Shown here piece after piece: positions 1 through 9,603 of a stretch of 64,000 nt of DNA. Position numbers and translations under genes: made by a program. Every line of letters starts with the position of its first letter. Within the stretch, counting starts at the first letter, position 1. The notes under the pieces were generated by a model, which made no database searches, was not told the origin of the DNA, and worked only from the letters and a program-made list of their open reading frames with translations. The DNA is taken from contig CP063375.1 in assembly GCA_022813675.1 (NCBI GenBank), positions 124,001 through 188,000 on the forward strand, given 5' to 3'. This DNA is from Deferribacteraceae bacterium V6Fe1 (GTDB lineage: Bacteria > Chrysiogenota > Deferribacteres > Deferribacterales > Deferrivibrionaceae).

Positions 1-245
1 GTAATATCCATTGTATCCGTTTTAATCCCTAACCTGACTGAGGCTATATACTCTTTATCCTTAGCCATCAGGTAATCTGACAATTTAGTTGCCTGATTGA
101 TACATACAGGGAGCACCCCTTCTGCAATAGGATCAAGTGTCCCAATATGCCCACACTTCTTTGTTTTGAGGATTTTTTTCAACGATTCGACTACACTAAA
201 GGATGAACATCCACTCTCTTTATTGACGTTTACAATTCCGTTCAT
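1..245 (-). CDS. truB: tRNA pseudouridine synthase B, partial (3' part outside window)
   Basis: Makes pseudouridine 55 in the T-loop of tRNAs. About 81 N-terminal codons are visible, starting MNGIVNVNKESGCSS. The family signature HIGTLDPIAEGVLPV is present; its Asp is the catalytic nucleophile in TruB. The ATG at 245 overlaps the stop codon of rbfA (ATGA), so translation is probably coupled. It is the last visible gene of the rimP-nusA-infB-rbfA operon, the usual place for truB in bacteria. The rest of the gene lies beyond base 1. Confidence 0.93.
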   Translation of the reverse strand, partial: MNGIVNVNKESGCSSFSVVESLKKILKTKKCGHIGTLDPIAEGVLPVCINQATKLSDYLMAKDKEYIASVRLGIKTDTMDI

Positions 246-595
246 TTATCTTTGGAAACTTCCCTAATAAGGGACTCAATCTTCAGGGCATTATCAAGGG
301 TATCATCATAAAAAAACTCAAGATGGGGCACCTTCTTAAGCCTTAAAACTTTCATTAATTTCCCTCTGATAAAATTGGCACTATTGTTAAGGCCAATGAC
401 ACAACCATCCTTATCGCCATCAAGAAGAGTTCTCACATACACCTTAGCAACACTAAAGTCTTTAGCCACAACAATATCCGTAATCGAAACATTAACTACT
501 CTCGGATCTTTAAGCTCTTTAAATATTATATTCATAATTTCATGTTTAAGAAGCTCTCCAACCCTTTTATCTCTAAAACTTCCGCTATTTTGCAT
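242..595 (-). CDS. rbfA: 30S ribosome-binding factor A
   Basis: RbfA is a small KH-fold protein that binds the immature 30S subunit and helps 16S rRNA 5'-end maturation, notably in the cold. At 117 aa it has the normal length. The N-terminus (RDKRVGELLKHEI) and the segment LKDPRVVNVSITDI are typical of the family. It lies between ylxP and truB with a 4-base overlap to truB and starts directly after the ylxP stop, so it belongs to the translation operon. Identification is confident from both sequence and position. Confidence 0.95.
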   Translation of the reverse strand: MQNSGSFRDKRVGELLKHEIMNIIFKELKDPRVVNVSITDIVVAKDFSVAKVYVRTLLDGDKDGCVIGLNNSANFIRGKLMKVLRLKKVPHLEFFYDDTLDNALKIESLIREVSKDK

Positions 596-877
596 CTATA
601 AAATCTCCTGATTTATCTCCAACACGACCACATCATGTTGATTGTCGACAAAATCTACGACTTTGCCCAGCTGTTCATTACAAAAAGAGGTGTCATCGCT
701 TACAAGTACAACACCTATTTCCGCCCTATTCCAAATATCCTTCTCACCAATTTCAGCAACGGAAATATTGAATTTGCTCTTTAATTTTGCCTTGAGGCTA
801 TTTAAAACCCTTCTTTTCTCCTTTAAGGAAAACGCAGAAGGTATTTCAAGCAAAATATTCAATACACCTATAATCAT
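596..877 (-). CDS. ylxP: DUF503 family protein, YlxP-like
   Basis: A 93-aa protein of the DUF503 family. The N-terminus (MIIGVLNILLEIPSAFSLKEKR) and the later motif VAEIGEKDIWNRAEIGVV match this family, which has a ferredoxin-like fold. It commonly sits between infB and rbfA, as here. The Bacillus member YlxP is linked to ribosome biogenesis; the exact role here is unknown. The stop codon directly abuts the rbfA ATG, and it begins 6 bases after the infB stop. Confidence 0.87.
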   Translation of the reverse strand: MIIGVLNILLEIPSAFSLKEKRRVLNSLKAKLKSKFNISVAEIGEKDIWNRAEIGVVLVSDDTSFCNEQLGKVVDFVDNQHDVVVLEINQEIL

Positions 878-882
878 CTATA

Positions 883-3717
883 TTATTTAAGCTCTTTCAG
901 CTCCCTCTTCCTCTCTACCATTTCATAAACTTCAAATATATCGCCCTCTTTAATATCATTAAATCTGTCAATACCTACACCACACTCATAACCGGCAACG
1001 ACTTCTTTTGCATCATCTTGAAAACGCTTTAAAGAACCAACAGTACCGTCATAAACAACGATATTGTCACGAATAACTCTAACTTTAGCGTTTCTTGTAA
1101 TTTTACCTTCCAAAACATACGCACCGGCAATTTTGCCTATTTTAGGAACTGAAAATACCTGCCTTACCTCAACTCTGCCAATTACACTTTCATTAACTTC
1201 CGGCGACAACATACCTTCGATAGCACTTTTAATGTTATCTATTGCCTCATATATAACCGAATATAAGTTAATTTCCACATCTTCGCGCTCGGCAACTGCT
1301 CTTGCATTATTGTCAGGTCTTACGTTAAATCCTATAATAACCGCATTTGAAGCGGCAGCCAAAAGAACGTCAGATTCATTTATACCACCAACACCATCAT
1401 GAATAATATTTACTTTAACTTCCTGGTTTGACAACTTTAGCAAACTTGTCTTCAATGCTTCAACAGAGCCCTGAACATCTGCTTTTATGACTATATTAAG
1501 CTCCTGAATCTCACCTTCCTTAATTCTATCAAACAGATCATTAAGACTCACTTTGCTCTTCTCTCTTAACTCAGCCTCTTTCTGTTTTGCCATTCTAATC
1601 TCGGCAACTTGTCTTGCCACCTTTTCATTCGGCACTACAATAAAGGTTTGGCCTGACTCAGGAACAGAAGAAAACCCCATTACCTCAACAGGTACAGATG
1701 GGCCGGCAGTCTTTACTGACCTTCCCACTGAGTTAAACATGGCTCTTACTTTACCAAATGTTGGCCCTACCACAAAAAAATCTCCGTTTTTCAAAGTACC
1801 CTTTCTAACCAAAACGGTACCAACCGGGCCCCTCTGCTTATCAAGTTTTGATTCTATTATTATACCTTCGGCTAATCTGTCATAATCAGCCTTGAGCTCC
1901 AACATATCCGCTTCAAGGAGAACTCTTTCAAGCAAATCCTCAATGCCTATCCTGTTTTTAGCTGAAATCTCCTGAAACTGGTTTTCACCACCCCACTCTT
2001 CAGGAATTATGCCATATTCAGCGAGTTGCGTTTTGACCTTCTCAGGGTTTGCATTAGGCTTGTCAATTTTATTAACTGCAACGACTAACCTTACCCCCGC
2101 AGCTTTAGCATGGTCTATAGCCTCTTTTGTTTGAGGCATAACCCCGTCATCAGCCGCGACAACAAGGATTACAATATCAGTAACGTTTGCACCCCTTGCT
2201 CTCAATGTAGTAAAGGCCTCATGGCCAGGGGTATCAAGAAAAGTTATGCTTCTGCCATTAAGATCAACTTCGTAGGCACCAATGTGCTGAGTAATACCAC
2301 CGGCTTCACCCTCTGCAACCCTTGTCTTTCTGATTGCGTCAAGTAAAGATGTCTTACCATGGTCAACGTGCCCCATAACAGTTACAATAGGCGGCCTTGG
2401 CTTCATCTTCTCGGGGTTATCCTCATACTTTGGTAATAAATCATCTTCTGTGATAGTTTTTACTACCACTTCTATATCATATTCTGCACCTAATAGCTGG
2501 GCAGTTTCCGCATCAATCGCCTGATTTACTGAAGCCATAACACCCATGGCAAATAGTTTCTTAACAAGCTCAACAGCCTTTATGCCGAGCAAGCCAGCCA
2601 ACTCGTTTACAGTAATAGATTCACCTATTTCAACTTTTGTAATTTTAACAGGCTCTTGTTTTTTACTTTCCTTAGTTCTGTCTTTTTTCTTAGGCTTCTG
2701 CTGCCTTTTACCTTTATTTTTCTGAACAACCTCTTCAGCCTTTTCTGCAATTACCTCTTCATCTATAACAATCTCATCCTTTATTTCACCTTTAACTATT
2801 GCCTCTTCAAGCTCAAGCTCATCAAACCCCTCTAAAATATCTTTAACCAAATTTTTCTCTTTCTTCACACTTTTTTTAGCCTTAACTTTTTTAGGCTCAA
2901 TGTCTTCCTTCGGAGTTTCCTTTTTCTTATCTATATCTACTTTTTTCAATTTTTCAAAAGTCTCGGACGGCTTATCAATATCGTCCTGCTTCTTAAATGC
3001 AGCTTTACCCCTTGAATCATCCTCTCTTCTTGGCTTTTGTTCGGCTCTCTTATCTTTAAATTGCTTTGTTTCAGGTGTTCTTGTATCCTTCCTTGAATCG
3101 GAATGTTCTCGAGGTCTTCTATTAAAATCCCTTTGGTCATTTCTCTCTCTATGTACAGGTTTTGCTTTCTCTTCAGCTTTTTCACTTTGAGATGGTTTTT
3201 GAATCTCTTTTTTCTCTTCAGTATTAGCAGGCGCAACAACTTCTGTAGCCGAAGATGCAGATTCCTGAACGGTTTTCACGGTTTCAACAGTTTGAATTTT
3301 TTCTTGTTCCGTTTTAGCTTCTTCAGCCTCTTTCTCTTTATTTAGTTCTTCCTGCTTTACCTTGGCAACCTTTTCCCTTTCCTCATCCACCTTTTTCAAG
3401 GATTTTTCAAGCTCTCTCTTCTTTCGCAAAAGCTCTTCTTTGGAAATTCTTTTCGAACTGTCATCATCAGTTTTTTTTATCACAACCTCTTTTGGTCTGG
3501 AGTGTCTTTTATGTCTCTCAAGGGCTTTTTTCAAAAGCTCCTGCCTTTTATCTACACTAAGAACCTTAGGGTCAACACCTAAGTGGCTTACAGCTTTTTC
3601 ATTCACCATGTCATCAGGTGATGAAACATCTATATTTATCTCTTTTAATTTTTCCGAAGCATCATCAAAACTTATTCCTGCCTTTTCAATAACTTCCTGC
3701 AACTTAAATTTACTCAT
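883..3717 (-). CDS. infB: translation initiation factor IF-2
   Basis: GTPase that brings initiator fMet-tRNA to the 30S subunit and promotes subunit joining. The 944-aa protein has an IF2_N module at the N-terminus, a long Lys/Glu-rich linker (about residues 60-360), and a second IF2_N module (about 365-415). The G domain follows, with GHVDHGKT near residue 446, DTPGHE near 494 and NKID near 547, then domains II-IV. The charged linker is low-complexity and varies between species, so unusual composition there is expected. It lies between ylxR (14-bp gap) and ylxP. Confidence 0.98.
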   Translation of the reverse strand: MSKFKLQEVIEKAGISFDDASEKLKEINIDVSSPDDMVNEKAVSHLGVDPKVLSVDKRQELLKKALERHKRHSRPKEVVIKKTDDDSSKRISKEELLRKKRELEKSLKKVDEEREKVAKVKQEELNKEKEAEEAKTEQEKIQTVETVKTVQESASSATEVVAPANTEEKKEIQKPSQSEKAEEKAKPVHRERNDQRDFNRRPREHSDSRKDTRTPETKQFKDKRAEQKPRREDDSRGKAAFKKQDDIDKPSETFEKLKKVDIDKKKETPKEDIEPKKVKAKKSVKKEKNLVKDILEGFDELELEEAIVKGEIKDEIVIDEEVIAEKAEEVVQKNKGKRQQKPKKKDRTKESKKQEPVKITKVEIGESITVNELAGLLGIKAVELVKKLFAMGVMASVNQAIDAETAQLLGAEYDIEVVVKTITEDDLLPKYEDNPEKMKPRPPIVTVMGHVDHGKTSLLDAIRKTRVAEGEAGGITQHIGAYEVDLNGRSITFLDTPGHEAFTTLRARGANVTDIVILVVAADDGVMPQTKEAIDHAKAAGVRLVVAVNKIDKPNANPEKVKTQLAEYGIIPEEWGGENQFQEISAKNRIGIEDLLERVLLEADMLELKADYDRLAEGIIIESKLDKQRGPVGTVLVRKGTLKNGDFFVVGPTFGKVRAMFNSVGRSVKTAGPSVPVEVMGFSSVPESGQTFIVVPNEKVARQVAEIRMAKQKEAELREKSKVSLNDLFDRIKEGEIQELNIVIKADVQGSVEALKTSLLKLSNQEVKVNIIHDGVGGINESDVLLAAASNAVIIGFNVRPDNNARAVAEREDVEINLYSVIYEAIDNIKSAIEGMLSPEVNESVIGRVEVRQVFSVPKIGKIAGAYVLEGKITRNAKVRVIRDNIVVYDGTVGSLKRFQDDAKEVVAGYECGVGIDRFNDIKEGDIFEVYEMVERKRELKELK

Positions 3718-3731
3718 ACCAAAAGCACTCC

Positions 3732-4178
3732 TTAAAAGTTTAACTGCTTAATCTTATCCAATCGACTAAGCATTATGTCAATATTTTCAACATTTATATG
3801 TTTATTTTCCATCTCTCTCAAGAAAGCTAAAAAACTCTCCTTATCTTTCAAAAACAACTCAAAACATTCATCTTTTAACTTCTTATTCAAACTACTTAAA
3901 TGATTAAAAATAATCTTTTCTGTCTCTTCATAAAGGTAACTTAAAAGAGCACTTTTTTCAACACCTGTTATCTTTTTGAGTGCGGAATCTTTAACGCTCA
4001 ACAAATCCTCGTAACAAATGTAAAACCCTCTTCCCGGTATATTATGCTCTACATCAACCCTTACTATTTTATCCTCTCTTACGAATCTTAACAATTCTTT
4101 TTTTTCAAATTTGCACTTACAAACAATACACGTTCTGATATTTTTACTCTTCTTCCGAATCTTCTGTAAAGTCGTCAC
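3732..4178 (-). CDS. ylxR: YlxR (DUF448) family RNA-binding protein
   Basis: The N-terminal 90 residues carry the YlxR fold signature: RTCIVCKCKFEKKELLRFVR followed by PGRGFYICYEDLL. YlxR proteins bind nucleic acid and have been linked to RNase P modulation and ribosome function. About 60 extra residues, mostly charged helix, follow the usual domain. No ATG start exists in frame. The reading frame opens at a TTG at 4193 inside nusA; I prefer the GTG at 4178, which leaves about 16 residues before the first Cys as in relatives. The start is therefore uncertain. Neighbours nusA and infB are diagnostic. Confidence 0.85.
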   Translation of the reverse strand: MTTLQKIRKKSKNIRTCIVCKCKFEKKELLRFVREDKIVRVDVEHNIPGRGFYICYEDLLSVKDSALKKITGVEKSALLSYLYEETEKIIFNHLSSLNKKLKDECFELFLKDKESFLAFLREMENKHINVENIDIMLSRLDKIKQLNF

Positions 4179-5469
4179 CTTCAAGCTCTGCAAGTTTTGA
4201 ACTTAAATAATCGATGGCACTGTTTATTATATTTATTGCTTCCTCGTCACTTATTTCAAGAGCGGCAGCCACTTCTTCCAAGTTGGATGTAGAAAGTTTT
4301 TCGACATCATCAATACCAGCATCGACAAGTCTTCTCACCATTTCGTCAGTCAAAACGTCAATATGCTCCAGATTATAAAGTTCATCAAATTCCTTAAACT
4401 CTTGCTCCTGCTCTACAAGTCTTACTTTTCTTATTTCGTTATATTCACTTTCTTTCAATACATCCAATCTCCAGCCGGTAAGCATAGCAGCCAATTTAAC
4501 ATTTTGCCCTTTCTTACCGATGGCAAGTGAAAGTTCATCATCCGGCACCACTACCTCAATAGTCTCTTCATCTTCAAAAATATTTGTCAATAAAACTTGA
4601 GCAGGGGAAATGGCATTACATACATATTTTACCGGGTCTGGTGACCACTCTATCACATCTATCTTCTCACCTCTCAACTCCTGGCTAATCGAATTAATCC
4701 TAACACCCTTAAGCCCAATACATGCCCCTACGGGGTCAATGTTTGAATTGGTTGAATAAACAGCAACTTTCGCCCTGTCACCCGGTTCGCGAGCAACACC
4801 TTTTACATCTATAATACCTTCATAAACTTCAGGGATTTCCATTTCAAAAAGTTTTTTAAGAAATTCAGGATGAGTCCTGGACAATATCAACTGAGGCCAA
4901 CCTTTAACAACTCTTATTTCAAGCAACAAGGCTCTTACGTAATCACCCCTGCCAAAGAAATCAGCGGGAATACTCTCCCTTTTGGGTAAAATAGCTTCCG
5001 CCTTACCAATATTTACAACCAAATTATCTCTTTCGGTTTTTAAAACAGTGCCGTTTACAATTTCGCCAACTTTATTTTGAAACTGTTCATAAATTACCTG
5101 TCTTTCGGCATCTCTTATCTTTTCCAAAAGTTTGTTCTTTGCTGCAATTGCTGCCTGTCTGCCAAGAGCTTCAAGGGTCGTAGGCACCATTACAATATCC
5201 CCAAGCTGAGGATTCTCTTTATACTTTTTAGCTTCTTCAATACTTATTTCATGCCATTTGCTGTCAATCTCTTCAGAGACTTCTTTCGGAATCAAAATTT
5301 TTATAGTCCCCTTTTCTATGTCAACAGTTACCTCAGGTTCACCGTACTTACCAATCTTTTTATGTACTGCAGTTACAATCGCTTCCCTTAATACCTCACT
5401 CAACATACTGCGGCTTAGCCCTTTTTCTCTTCCAAGCTCGTCAGCCACTTTAGCAAATTCTTTGATCAT
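4144..5469 (-). CDS. nusA: transcription termination/antitermination factor NusA
   Basis: Binds RNA polymerase and nascent RNA to modulate pausing, termination and antitermination. The 441-aa protein shows the N-terminal RNAP-binding domain (about 1-125), an S1 domain (about 130-200), tandem KH domains (the second with IGKKGQNVKLAAMLTGW), and a C-terminal helix-hairpin-helix part followed by an acidic tail (GDDFTEDSEEE). The ATG follows a clear TAGGAGG site. Its 3' end overlaps the start of ylxR, and rimP is 8 bp upstream. The operon order rimP-nusA-ylxR-infB is the classic bacterial one. Confidence 0.98.
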   Translation of the reverse strand: MIKEFAKVADELGREKGLSRSMLSEVLREAIVTAVHKKIGKYGEPEVTVDIEKGTIKILIPKEVSEEIDSKWHEISIEEAKKYKENPQLGDIVMVPTTLEALGRQAAIAAKNKLLEKIRDAERQVIYEQFQNKVGEIVNGTVLKTERDNLVVNIGKAEAILPKRESIPADFFGRGDYVRALLLEIRVVKGWPQLILSRTHPEFLKKLFEMEIPEVYEGIIDVKGVAREPGDRAKVAVYSTNSNIDPVGACIGLKGVRINSISQELRGEKIDVIEWSPDPVKYVCNAISPAQVLLTNIFEDEETIEVVVPDDELSLAIGKKGQNVKLAAMLTGWRLDVLKESEYNEIRKVRLVEQEQEFKEFDELYNLEHIDVLTDEMVRRLVDAGIDDVEKLSTSNLEEVAAALEISDEEAINIINSAIDYLSSKLAELEGDDFTEDSEEE

Positions 5470-5477
5470 CTTGCCTC

Positions 5478-5951
5478 CTAAAAATCTATTTCTAATTTAG
5501 CCTTTTTTATGTTTTTTATATCTATGTCAAAATGTTTACTTTCTTGCTCAACATAAATAGTAACTTTATCGTCAGTCACATCCAAAATCTTACCCTTAAA
5601 ATTCTTCCTGCTGTCTTGGGCAGGGTTAATAAGGGTAATTTTACAAAGCTTCCCTTTATATCTTAAAAAATCACTCTGATTTCTAAGCGGTCTGTCAACC
5701 CCGGGCGTAGAAACCTCAAGAGAGTATTTACCCTCTATCAAATCCTCGTTATCCAGCCATTCGGACACAAAATTACTCACTTTAGCGCACTCTTCAAGCC
5801 CGATATCTTCACCGTCAATAATGACCCTCAGGACATTACCGCCCCTTTCTCTTCTATAAGTAACATCAAATATTTCAACACCATCAAAGGGTAAATTATT
5901 CTTCAAATAATCCCTGACTGTGTGTTCAATTTTTTTGTGGACTATGCTCAT
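5478..5951 (-). CDS. rimP: ribosome maturation factor RimP
   Basis: Assists assembly of the 30S subunit. The start MSIVHKKIEHTVRDYL is chosen at 5951. A longer frame to 5999 would add a hydrophobic stretch encoded by a hairpin and is not family-like. This gives 157 aa, the normal length. Family features include LRVIIDGEDIGLEECAKVS and EVSTPGVDRPLRN. It is the first gene of the operon into nusA. A strong hairpin (5976-6007) lies just before the start codon and no good ribosome-binding site is visible. Confidence 0.94.
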   Translation of the reverse strand: MSIVHKKIEHTVRDYLKNNLPFDGVEIFDVTYRRERGGNVLRVIIDGEDIGLEECAKVSNFVSEWLDNEDLIEGKYSLEVSTPGVDRPLRNQSDFLRYKGKLCKITLINPAQDSRKNFKGKILDVTDDKVTIYVEQESKHFDIDIKNIKKAKLEIDF

Positions 5952-5975
5952 GATTGTTTGACAAACCCTATACAA

Positions 5976-6007
5976 AAAAATAAGTGGGATAATACCCACT
6001 TATTTTT
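5976..6007 (-). terminator. rho-independent terminator after iorB / leader hairpin before rimP
   Basis: A perfect 13-bp inverted repeat: AAAAATAAGTGGG (5976-5988) and its complement (5995-6007), with a 6-nt loop. On the minus strand the stem ends in a run of seven T, so it is a proper intrinsic terminator for the ior operon, whose last stop is at 6068. It also lies between a promoter-like sequence (6025-6052) and the rimP start, so it could act as a leader attenuator. Confidence 0.82.
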
Positions 6008-6024
6008 CTTTTATCATATATAAA

Positions 6025-6052
6025 ATTATAATTCAAGAACTTTTTATTTCAA
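6025..6052 (-). promoter_or_regulatory. candidate sigma-70 promoter for the rimP-nusA-infB operon
   Basis: On the minus strand, TTGAAA (6052-6047), a 16-bp spacer and a perfect TATAAT (6030-6025). Predicted transcription start is near 6018, 67 nt before rimP. The region is AT-rich, so a chance match is possible, but no other candidate lies between iorB and rimP. Confidence 0.5.
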
Positions 6053-6067
6053 GCCATTTATTTAGTT

Positions 6068-6637
6068 TTATGCACGAAAACCTGTTTCAAAAGCTCTGAT
6101 ATTGCTCTCGATTGTTTTTGGAGGAACTTTACTCTCAATAATCTTTTTCCACACATCTTTTTCAAAAGGGAGCATCTTTGCCAAAGCACCTACGACAGCC
6201 ATACCGGCAACTTTTATATTTCCGGACTCTTGGGCTATCTTCAAAGCATCAATCTGACTTACGTCTTTAAACAACTTTAATTTTTGCTTAATAATCTTTT
6301 CAGGATACTCTTCCTTACCTGATAAAACACCAGGAGGAAAAATCTTGTTTGTATTCAAAACAAGAAGTGTTTCACTGTTAACATATTCCATATACCTCAA
6401 AAATTCCATGTATTCAAAAGATACCATAATATCTGCTTCTCCAAACGAAATAACAGGGGAATAAACTTTTTTAGCTATTCTTACATGACTGACTACACTG
6501 CCGCCACGTTGAGCCATCCCGTGAATTTCACTTTTCTTGGCATCATAACCGCTCTCAAGTGCAACTTCACATACAATATCACTGGACAACACAGTCCCCT
6601 GACCGCCTACCCCAAACATAAGTATATTAAAACTCAT
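6068..6637 (-). CDS. iorB: indolepyruvate:ferredoxin oxidoreductase, beta subunit
   Basis: Gamma/beta-type subunit of the 2-oxoacid:ferredoxin oxidoreductase family. It pairs with IorA to oxidise arylpyruvates such as indolepyruvate to aryl-acetyl-CoA with ferredoxin as electron acceptor, or to run in reverse. The N-terminus GVGGQGTVLSSDIV is the typical nucleotide-binding glycine motif, and HGMAQRGGSVVSHVR is the family signature. Length (189 aa) is normal. The start overlaps the iorA stop by 4 bases (ATGA), so the subunits are translationally coupled. A terminator follows. Confidence 0.95.
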   Translation of the reverse strand: MSFNILMFGVGGQGTVLSSDIVCEVALESGYDAKKSEIHGMAQRGGSVVSHVRIAKKVYSPVISFGEADIMVSFEYMEFLRYMEYVNSETLLVLNTNKIFPPGVLSGKEEYPEKIIKQKLKLFKDVSQIDALKIAQESGNIKVAGMAVVGALAKMLPFEKDVWKKIIESKVPPKTIESNIRAFETGFRA

Positions 6638-8373
6638 TTGGCACCCCTTTGAGAAATTGCATCAAACCTGCAAACTTTTGGGCAAAGCCCGCATCCCGTA
6701 CAAAGAGATTCGTCAATCATTGCTATTTTTTTCTTTTTATCCCAAGCTATTGCAGGGCATCCAAGCCTTGTACAAGCAGTGCAACCGGTACATTTGTCTT
6801 CATCTATGAAATATGGATTTGTAATCACAGTCCTATCGGCAAAAATACACGGTCTGTTAGTAATAATCACGCTCAACTCGTCTTTGGAAGTCTCCTCTTT
6901 TAGCACCCTAATACATTCATCCACATCAAACGGGTCAACAGTTACCACATTTTTAATTCCAAAAGCTCTGCACAAAAGCTCAAAATTAATTCTCGGGCTT
7001 TCTTCCCCTTTTATCGTTATCCCTGTACCGGGATTAGGCTGATGACCTGTCATCCCCGTTATTCTATTGTCAAGTATGATAACAGTAGAGCACCCTTTAT
7101 TGTAAACAGAGTTAAGCAACCCATTGATACCAGTATGAAAAAATGTAGAATCACCTATCACTGCCACACTTTTCTTAGCATATTCTCCACCACTTGCCCT
7201 ATCAATACCATGTGCCATTGAAATACTTGCACCCATACAAACGGTAGAATTTATTGCAGATAAAGGGGGCAAAAGACCAAGCGTGTAACAACCGATATCA
7301 CCCGCAGCAAAAAGTTTCAACTTACTTATCGCATAAAACATACCTCTATGCGAACAGCCTGGACACATATTCGGCGGCCTGTTTGGAAGCTCTTTAACCG
7401 CAGCTTTGCATCTATTTACCTTCAATCCAAAAAGTTTTTTAACAGCATCAACTGATAACTCCCCTGTAAGCGGTCTTTTTAACTTTTTTAGTTTTACCCC
7501 TTGTGCCAACAACTCGGTCTCAATTATTGGGTCAAGCTCTTCAACCACATAAAGTTTTTTTACTTTTTTAGAAAACTCCACAATCTTATCCAAAGGCAAA
7601 GGCCAAACCATACCAAGCTTAAGCACAGATGCCTCAGGCAATGCCTCTTTTACATATTGATAAGGGATACCTGAAGTTATAATGCCTATTTCATTGCTAT
7701 TTATTTCTTCAGCAACTAAGTCCGATTTGCTGTTAAATGCCTGAAGCTCTTTCAATCTTTCTTCAACAAATACGTGCCTAACTCTTCCGTTTGCCGGTAC
7801 CATTACCCACTTAGGAATATTATTTTCCAACCCCTTAGATGCAGTTTCCACCCTTTCACCCAAATCAACTGCTGACATGCTGTGAGAAAGCCTTGTTACT
7901 GACCTTACAATTACAGGTGTGCAAAATTTCTCTGATATTTCAAACGCTTTTTTTACGAATTCTTTTGCCTCATTACTATCCGAAGGCTCCAATAAAGGCA
8001 CCTTTGCAAACCTTGCATAATTTCGGCTGTCTTGTTCATTTTGAGAGCTAAACATATTAGGGTCATCCGCCACAAGAATTACAAGACCGCCATTTACGCC
8101 CGTATAACTTAAAGTCATGAGTGGGTCAGCAGCCACATTCAACCCCACATGCTTCATACATGTCATCGAACGTCTGCCAGCCAAGGAAGCACCTATGGCA
8201 ACCTCCAAAGCCACCTTTTCATTTACTGCCCACTCGCAATAAATGTCGTCATATCTTTTAACAAAATCGGTAATTTCACTACTCGGGGTACCGGGATAAG
8301 AGCTGACAACTTTTACTCCCGCTTCATATGCACCTCGGGCTATCGCCTCATTTCCGGATAAAACCTTTCTCAT
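6634..8373 (-). CDS. iorA: indolepyruvate:ferredoxin oxidoreductase, alpha subunit
   Basis: TPP- and FeS-containing catalytic subunit (579 aa) for aromatic 2-oxoacid oxidation in anaerobes. Visible parts are the N-terminal pyrimidine-binding domain (VSSYPGTPSSEITDF), a middle domain, and a TPP-binding domain with CPGCSHRG, GDIGCYTLG and GDSTFFHTGI. The C-terminal ferredoxin-like tail has CTGCTACTRLGC and CTGCGLCPKVC for two [4Fe-4S] clusters. It overlaps iorB by 4 bases and lies 3 bp from the upstream TPR gene. It probably serves aromatic amino-acid fermentation or reductive synthesis. Confidence 0.96.
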   Translation of the reverse strand: MRKVLSGNEAIARGAYEAGVKVVSSYPGTPSSEITDFVKRYDDIYCEWAVNEKVALEVAIGASLAGRRSMTCMKHVGLNVAADPLMTLSYTGVNGGLVILVADDPNMFSSQNEQDSRNYARFAKVPLLEPSDSNEAKEFVKKAFEISEKFCTPVIVRSVTRLSHSMSAVDLGERVETASKGLENNIPKWVMVPANGRVRHVFVEERLKELQAFNSKSDLVAEEINSNEIGIITSGIPYQYVKEALPEASVLKLGMVWPLPLDKIVEFSKKVKKLYVVEELDPIIETELLAQGVKLKKLKRPLTGELSVDAVKKLFGLKVNRCKAAVKELPNRPPNMCPGCSHRGMFYAISKLKLFAAGDIGCYTLGLLPPLSAINSTVCMGASISMAHGIDRASGGEYAKKSVAVIGDSTFFHTGINGLLNSVYNKGCSTVIILDNRITGMTGHQPNPGTGITIKGEESPRINFELLCRAFGIKNVVTVDPFDVDECIRVLKEETSKDELSVIITNRPCIFADRTVITNPYFIDEDKCTGCTACTRLGCPAIAWDKKKKIAMIDESLCTGCGLCPKVCRFDAISQRGAK

Positions 8374-8376
8374 ATT

Positions 8377-8931
8377 TTAAGACTCCCAATTTTTTATTAA
8401 CTCCGCCAAATTTGAGTTTGGATACTTATCCAAAAAGCTTTTAACATCCCCACCCGCTAAAGCTTTTCTATAATCCCAAATTATATGCAGTCTTGAATCC
8501 TCATTGTACTTTGGAGCAACATTTGCATCACCAAGGTCATACATAAGACTGTCTGAAAGCTCTTTCAGCTTGCCATCGACTTTCGAAAGATAACCTTTTG
8601 CTTTATCAATGTTACCTTTATTAATATACATTTGAGCAACTTTTAAATATATATAATCTTTTTGGTCAGAGAAGCTTTCCGCTGCCTTTCCGTAGGCTTC
8701 CAAAATATCTTCGCTAACATTCTGCTGCGCTATAGAAACTTCATAGTTTCCGAGATTGTCAAGTTTTGCAATTTTACTACTCTGAATATTCTTATAAACC
8801 ATATAGACCACAAGAATCAAAACGATAACACCCGCAACACTTGAAATAATAACTTTAAAATTTTTGTTTAAAAAACTTTCAACCTTATCAATAGGTGCTT
8901 CTTCACTTATTTGATTATTTTTTTTTGTCAT
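8377..8931 (-). CDS. membrane-anchored TPR-like protein of unknown function
   Basis: 184 aa. A charged N-terminus precedes one transmembrane helix at about residues 28-46, followed by a soluble part with TPR-like helices (LEAYGKAAESFSDQKDYIYLK, then AQMYINKGNIDKAKGYL). The arrangement resembles YfgM-type single-pass TPR proteins, which act at the inner membrane, but I cannot assign a specific family. Its ATG overlaps the stop of the PHP gene (ATGA) and it ends 3 bp before iorA, so it is in the same operon. A role in complex assembly is only a guess. Confidence 0.85.
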   Translation of the reverse strand: MTKKNNQISEEAPIDKVESFLNKNFKVIISSVAGVIVLILVVYMVYKNIQSSKIAKLDNLGNYEVSIAQQNVSEDILEAYGKAAESFSDQKDYIYLKVAQMYINKGNIDKAKGYLSKVDGKLKELSDSLMYDLGDANVAPKYNEDSRLHIIWDYRKALAGGDVKSFLDKYPNSNLAELIKNWES

Positions 8932-9602
8932 TTTAATCCTCCTAATCCTTTATTAAAAATTTTTTCATTATTTCCAAAAATAGTTACAATCTCTTCATCA
9001 TTTATGCCGATACCTTTTAACACTTTAACCAACATTTCTATACTCAGATTATCACCCGGAGAATGAAAATCGTTATTTAATACCAGATTTGCTCCAAATC
9101 TTTTGGCAAGATTATAAACATGACCATTCGTATAAGAATGCCCTTTCCTGGTGGTAATCTCAAGCGCAACACCATTTTCAGCAGCAAGCTTTACTTCCTC
9201 TTCCGTTATAAGCCCTGGGTGCGCAAGTATGTCAGCGCAAGCCTCAATGGCCGCCCTGTTTGTACCCTCTTTTACCGGCTCCACAATTGTTTCACCGTGG
9301 ACGACAATTATATCTGCCCCAAACTTTCTTGCTTCAGGGATAATTTTTTCAAGCAAAACAGGTTTGACATGAGTAAACTCGACCCCAATAATCACCTTAA
9401 AGTCTGATACCTTATTAAAACTTTTTTGAAACTCTTTCTGTTTTTCAATTATAAACTTAAAGTTTGAATCATCAGCATGGTCAGTGATTGCAATGCCTGA
9501 ATAGCCTATCACTTCAGCCCTTCTTGCAGATTCGGCTGGGATCAACACTCCATCGCTAAATGTAGTATGCGTATGTAAATCGTAAAATTTTAAATTTTTC
9601 AT
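8928..9602 (-). CDS. PHP-domain metal-dependent phosphoesterase (histidinol-phosphatase-like)
   Basis: 224 aa. The N-terminal motif DLHTHTTFSDG and the downstream GIAITDHAD are PHP-domain metal-ligand motifs, followed by GVEFTHV, VVHGETIVEPV, ILAHPGL and a final NNDFHSPGD. This pattern places it with the PHP histidinol-phosphatase-like hydrolases. The substrate is unknown; no his genes are nearby. It lies one base after the LOG gene stop and overlaps the next gene by 4 bases, inside the operon leading to iorAB. Confidence 0.88.
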   Translation of the reverse strand: MKNLKFYDLHTHTTFSDGVLIPAESARRAEVIGYSGIAITDHADDSNFKFIIEKQKEFQKSFNKVSDFKVIIGVEFTHVKPVLLEKIIPEARKFGADIIVVHGETIVEPVKEGTNRAAIEACADILAHPGLITEEEVKLAAENGVALEITTRKGHSYTNGHVYNLAKRFGANLVLNNDFHSPGDNLSIEMLVKVLKGIGINDEEIVTIFGNNEKIFNKGLGGLK

Positions 9603-9603
9603 G

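Noticed and set aside
2900-3345. Several open frames opposite and overlapping infB (plus strand 2900-3345; minus strand 2946-3239)
   Set aside because: They are shadows of the charged, repetitive linker of IF-2, without family motifs or start sites.
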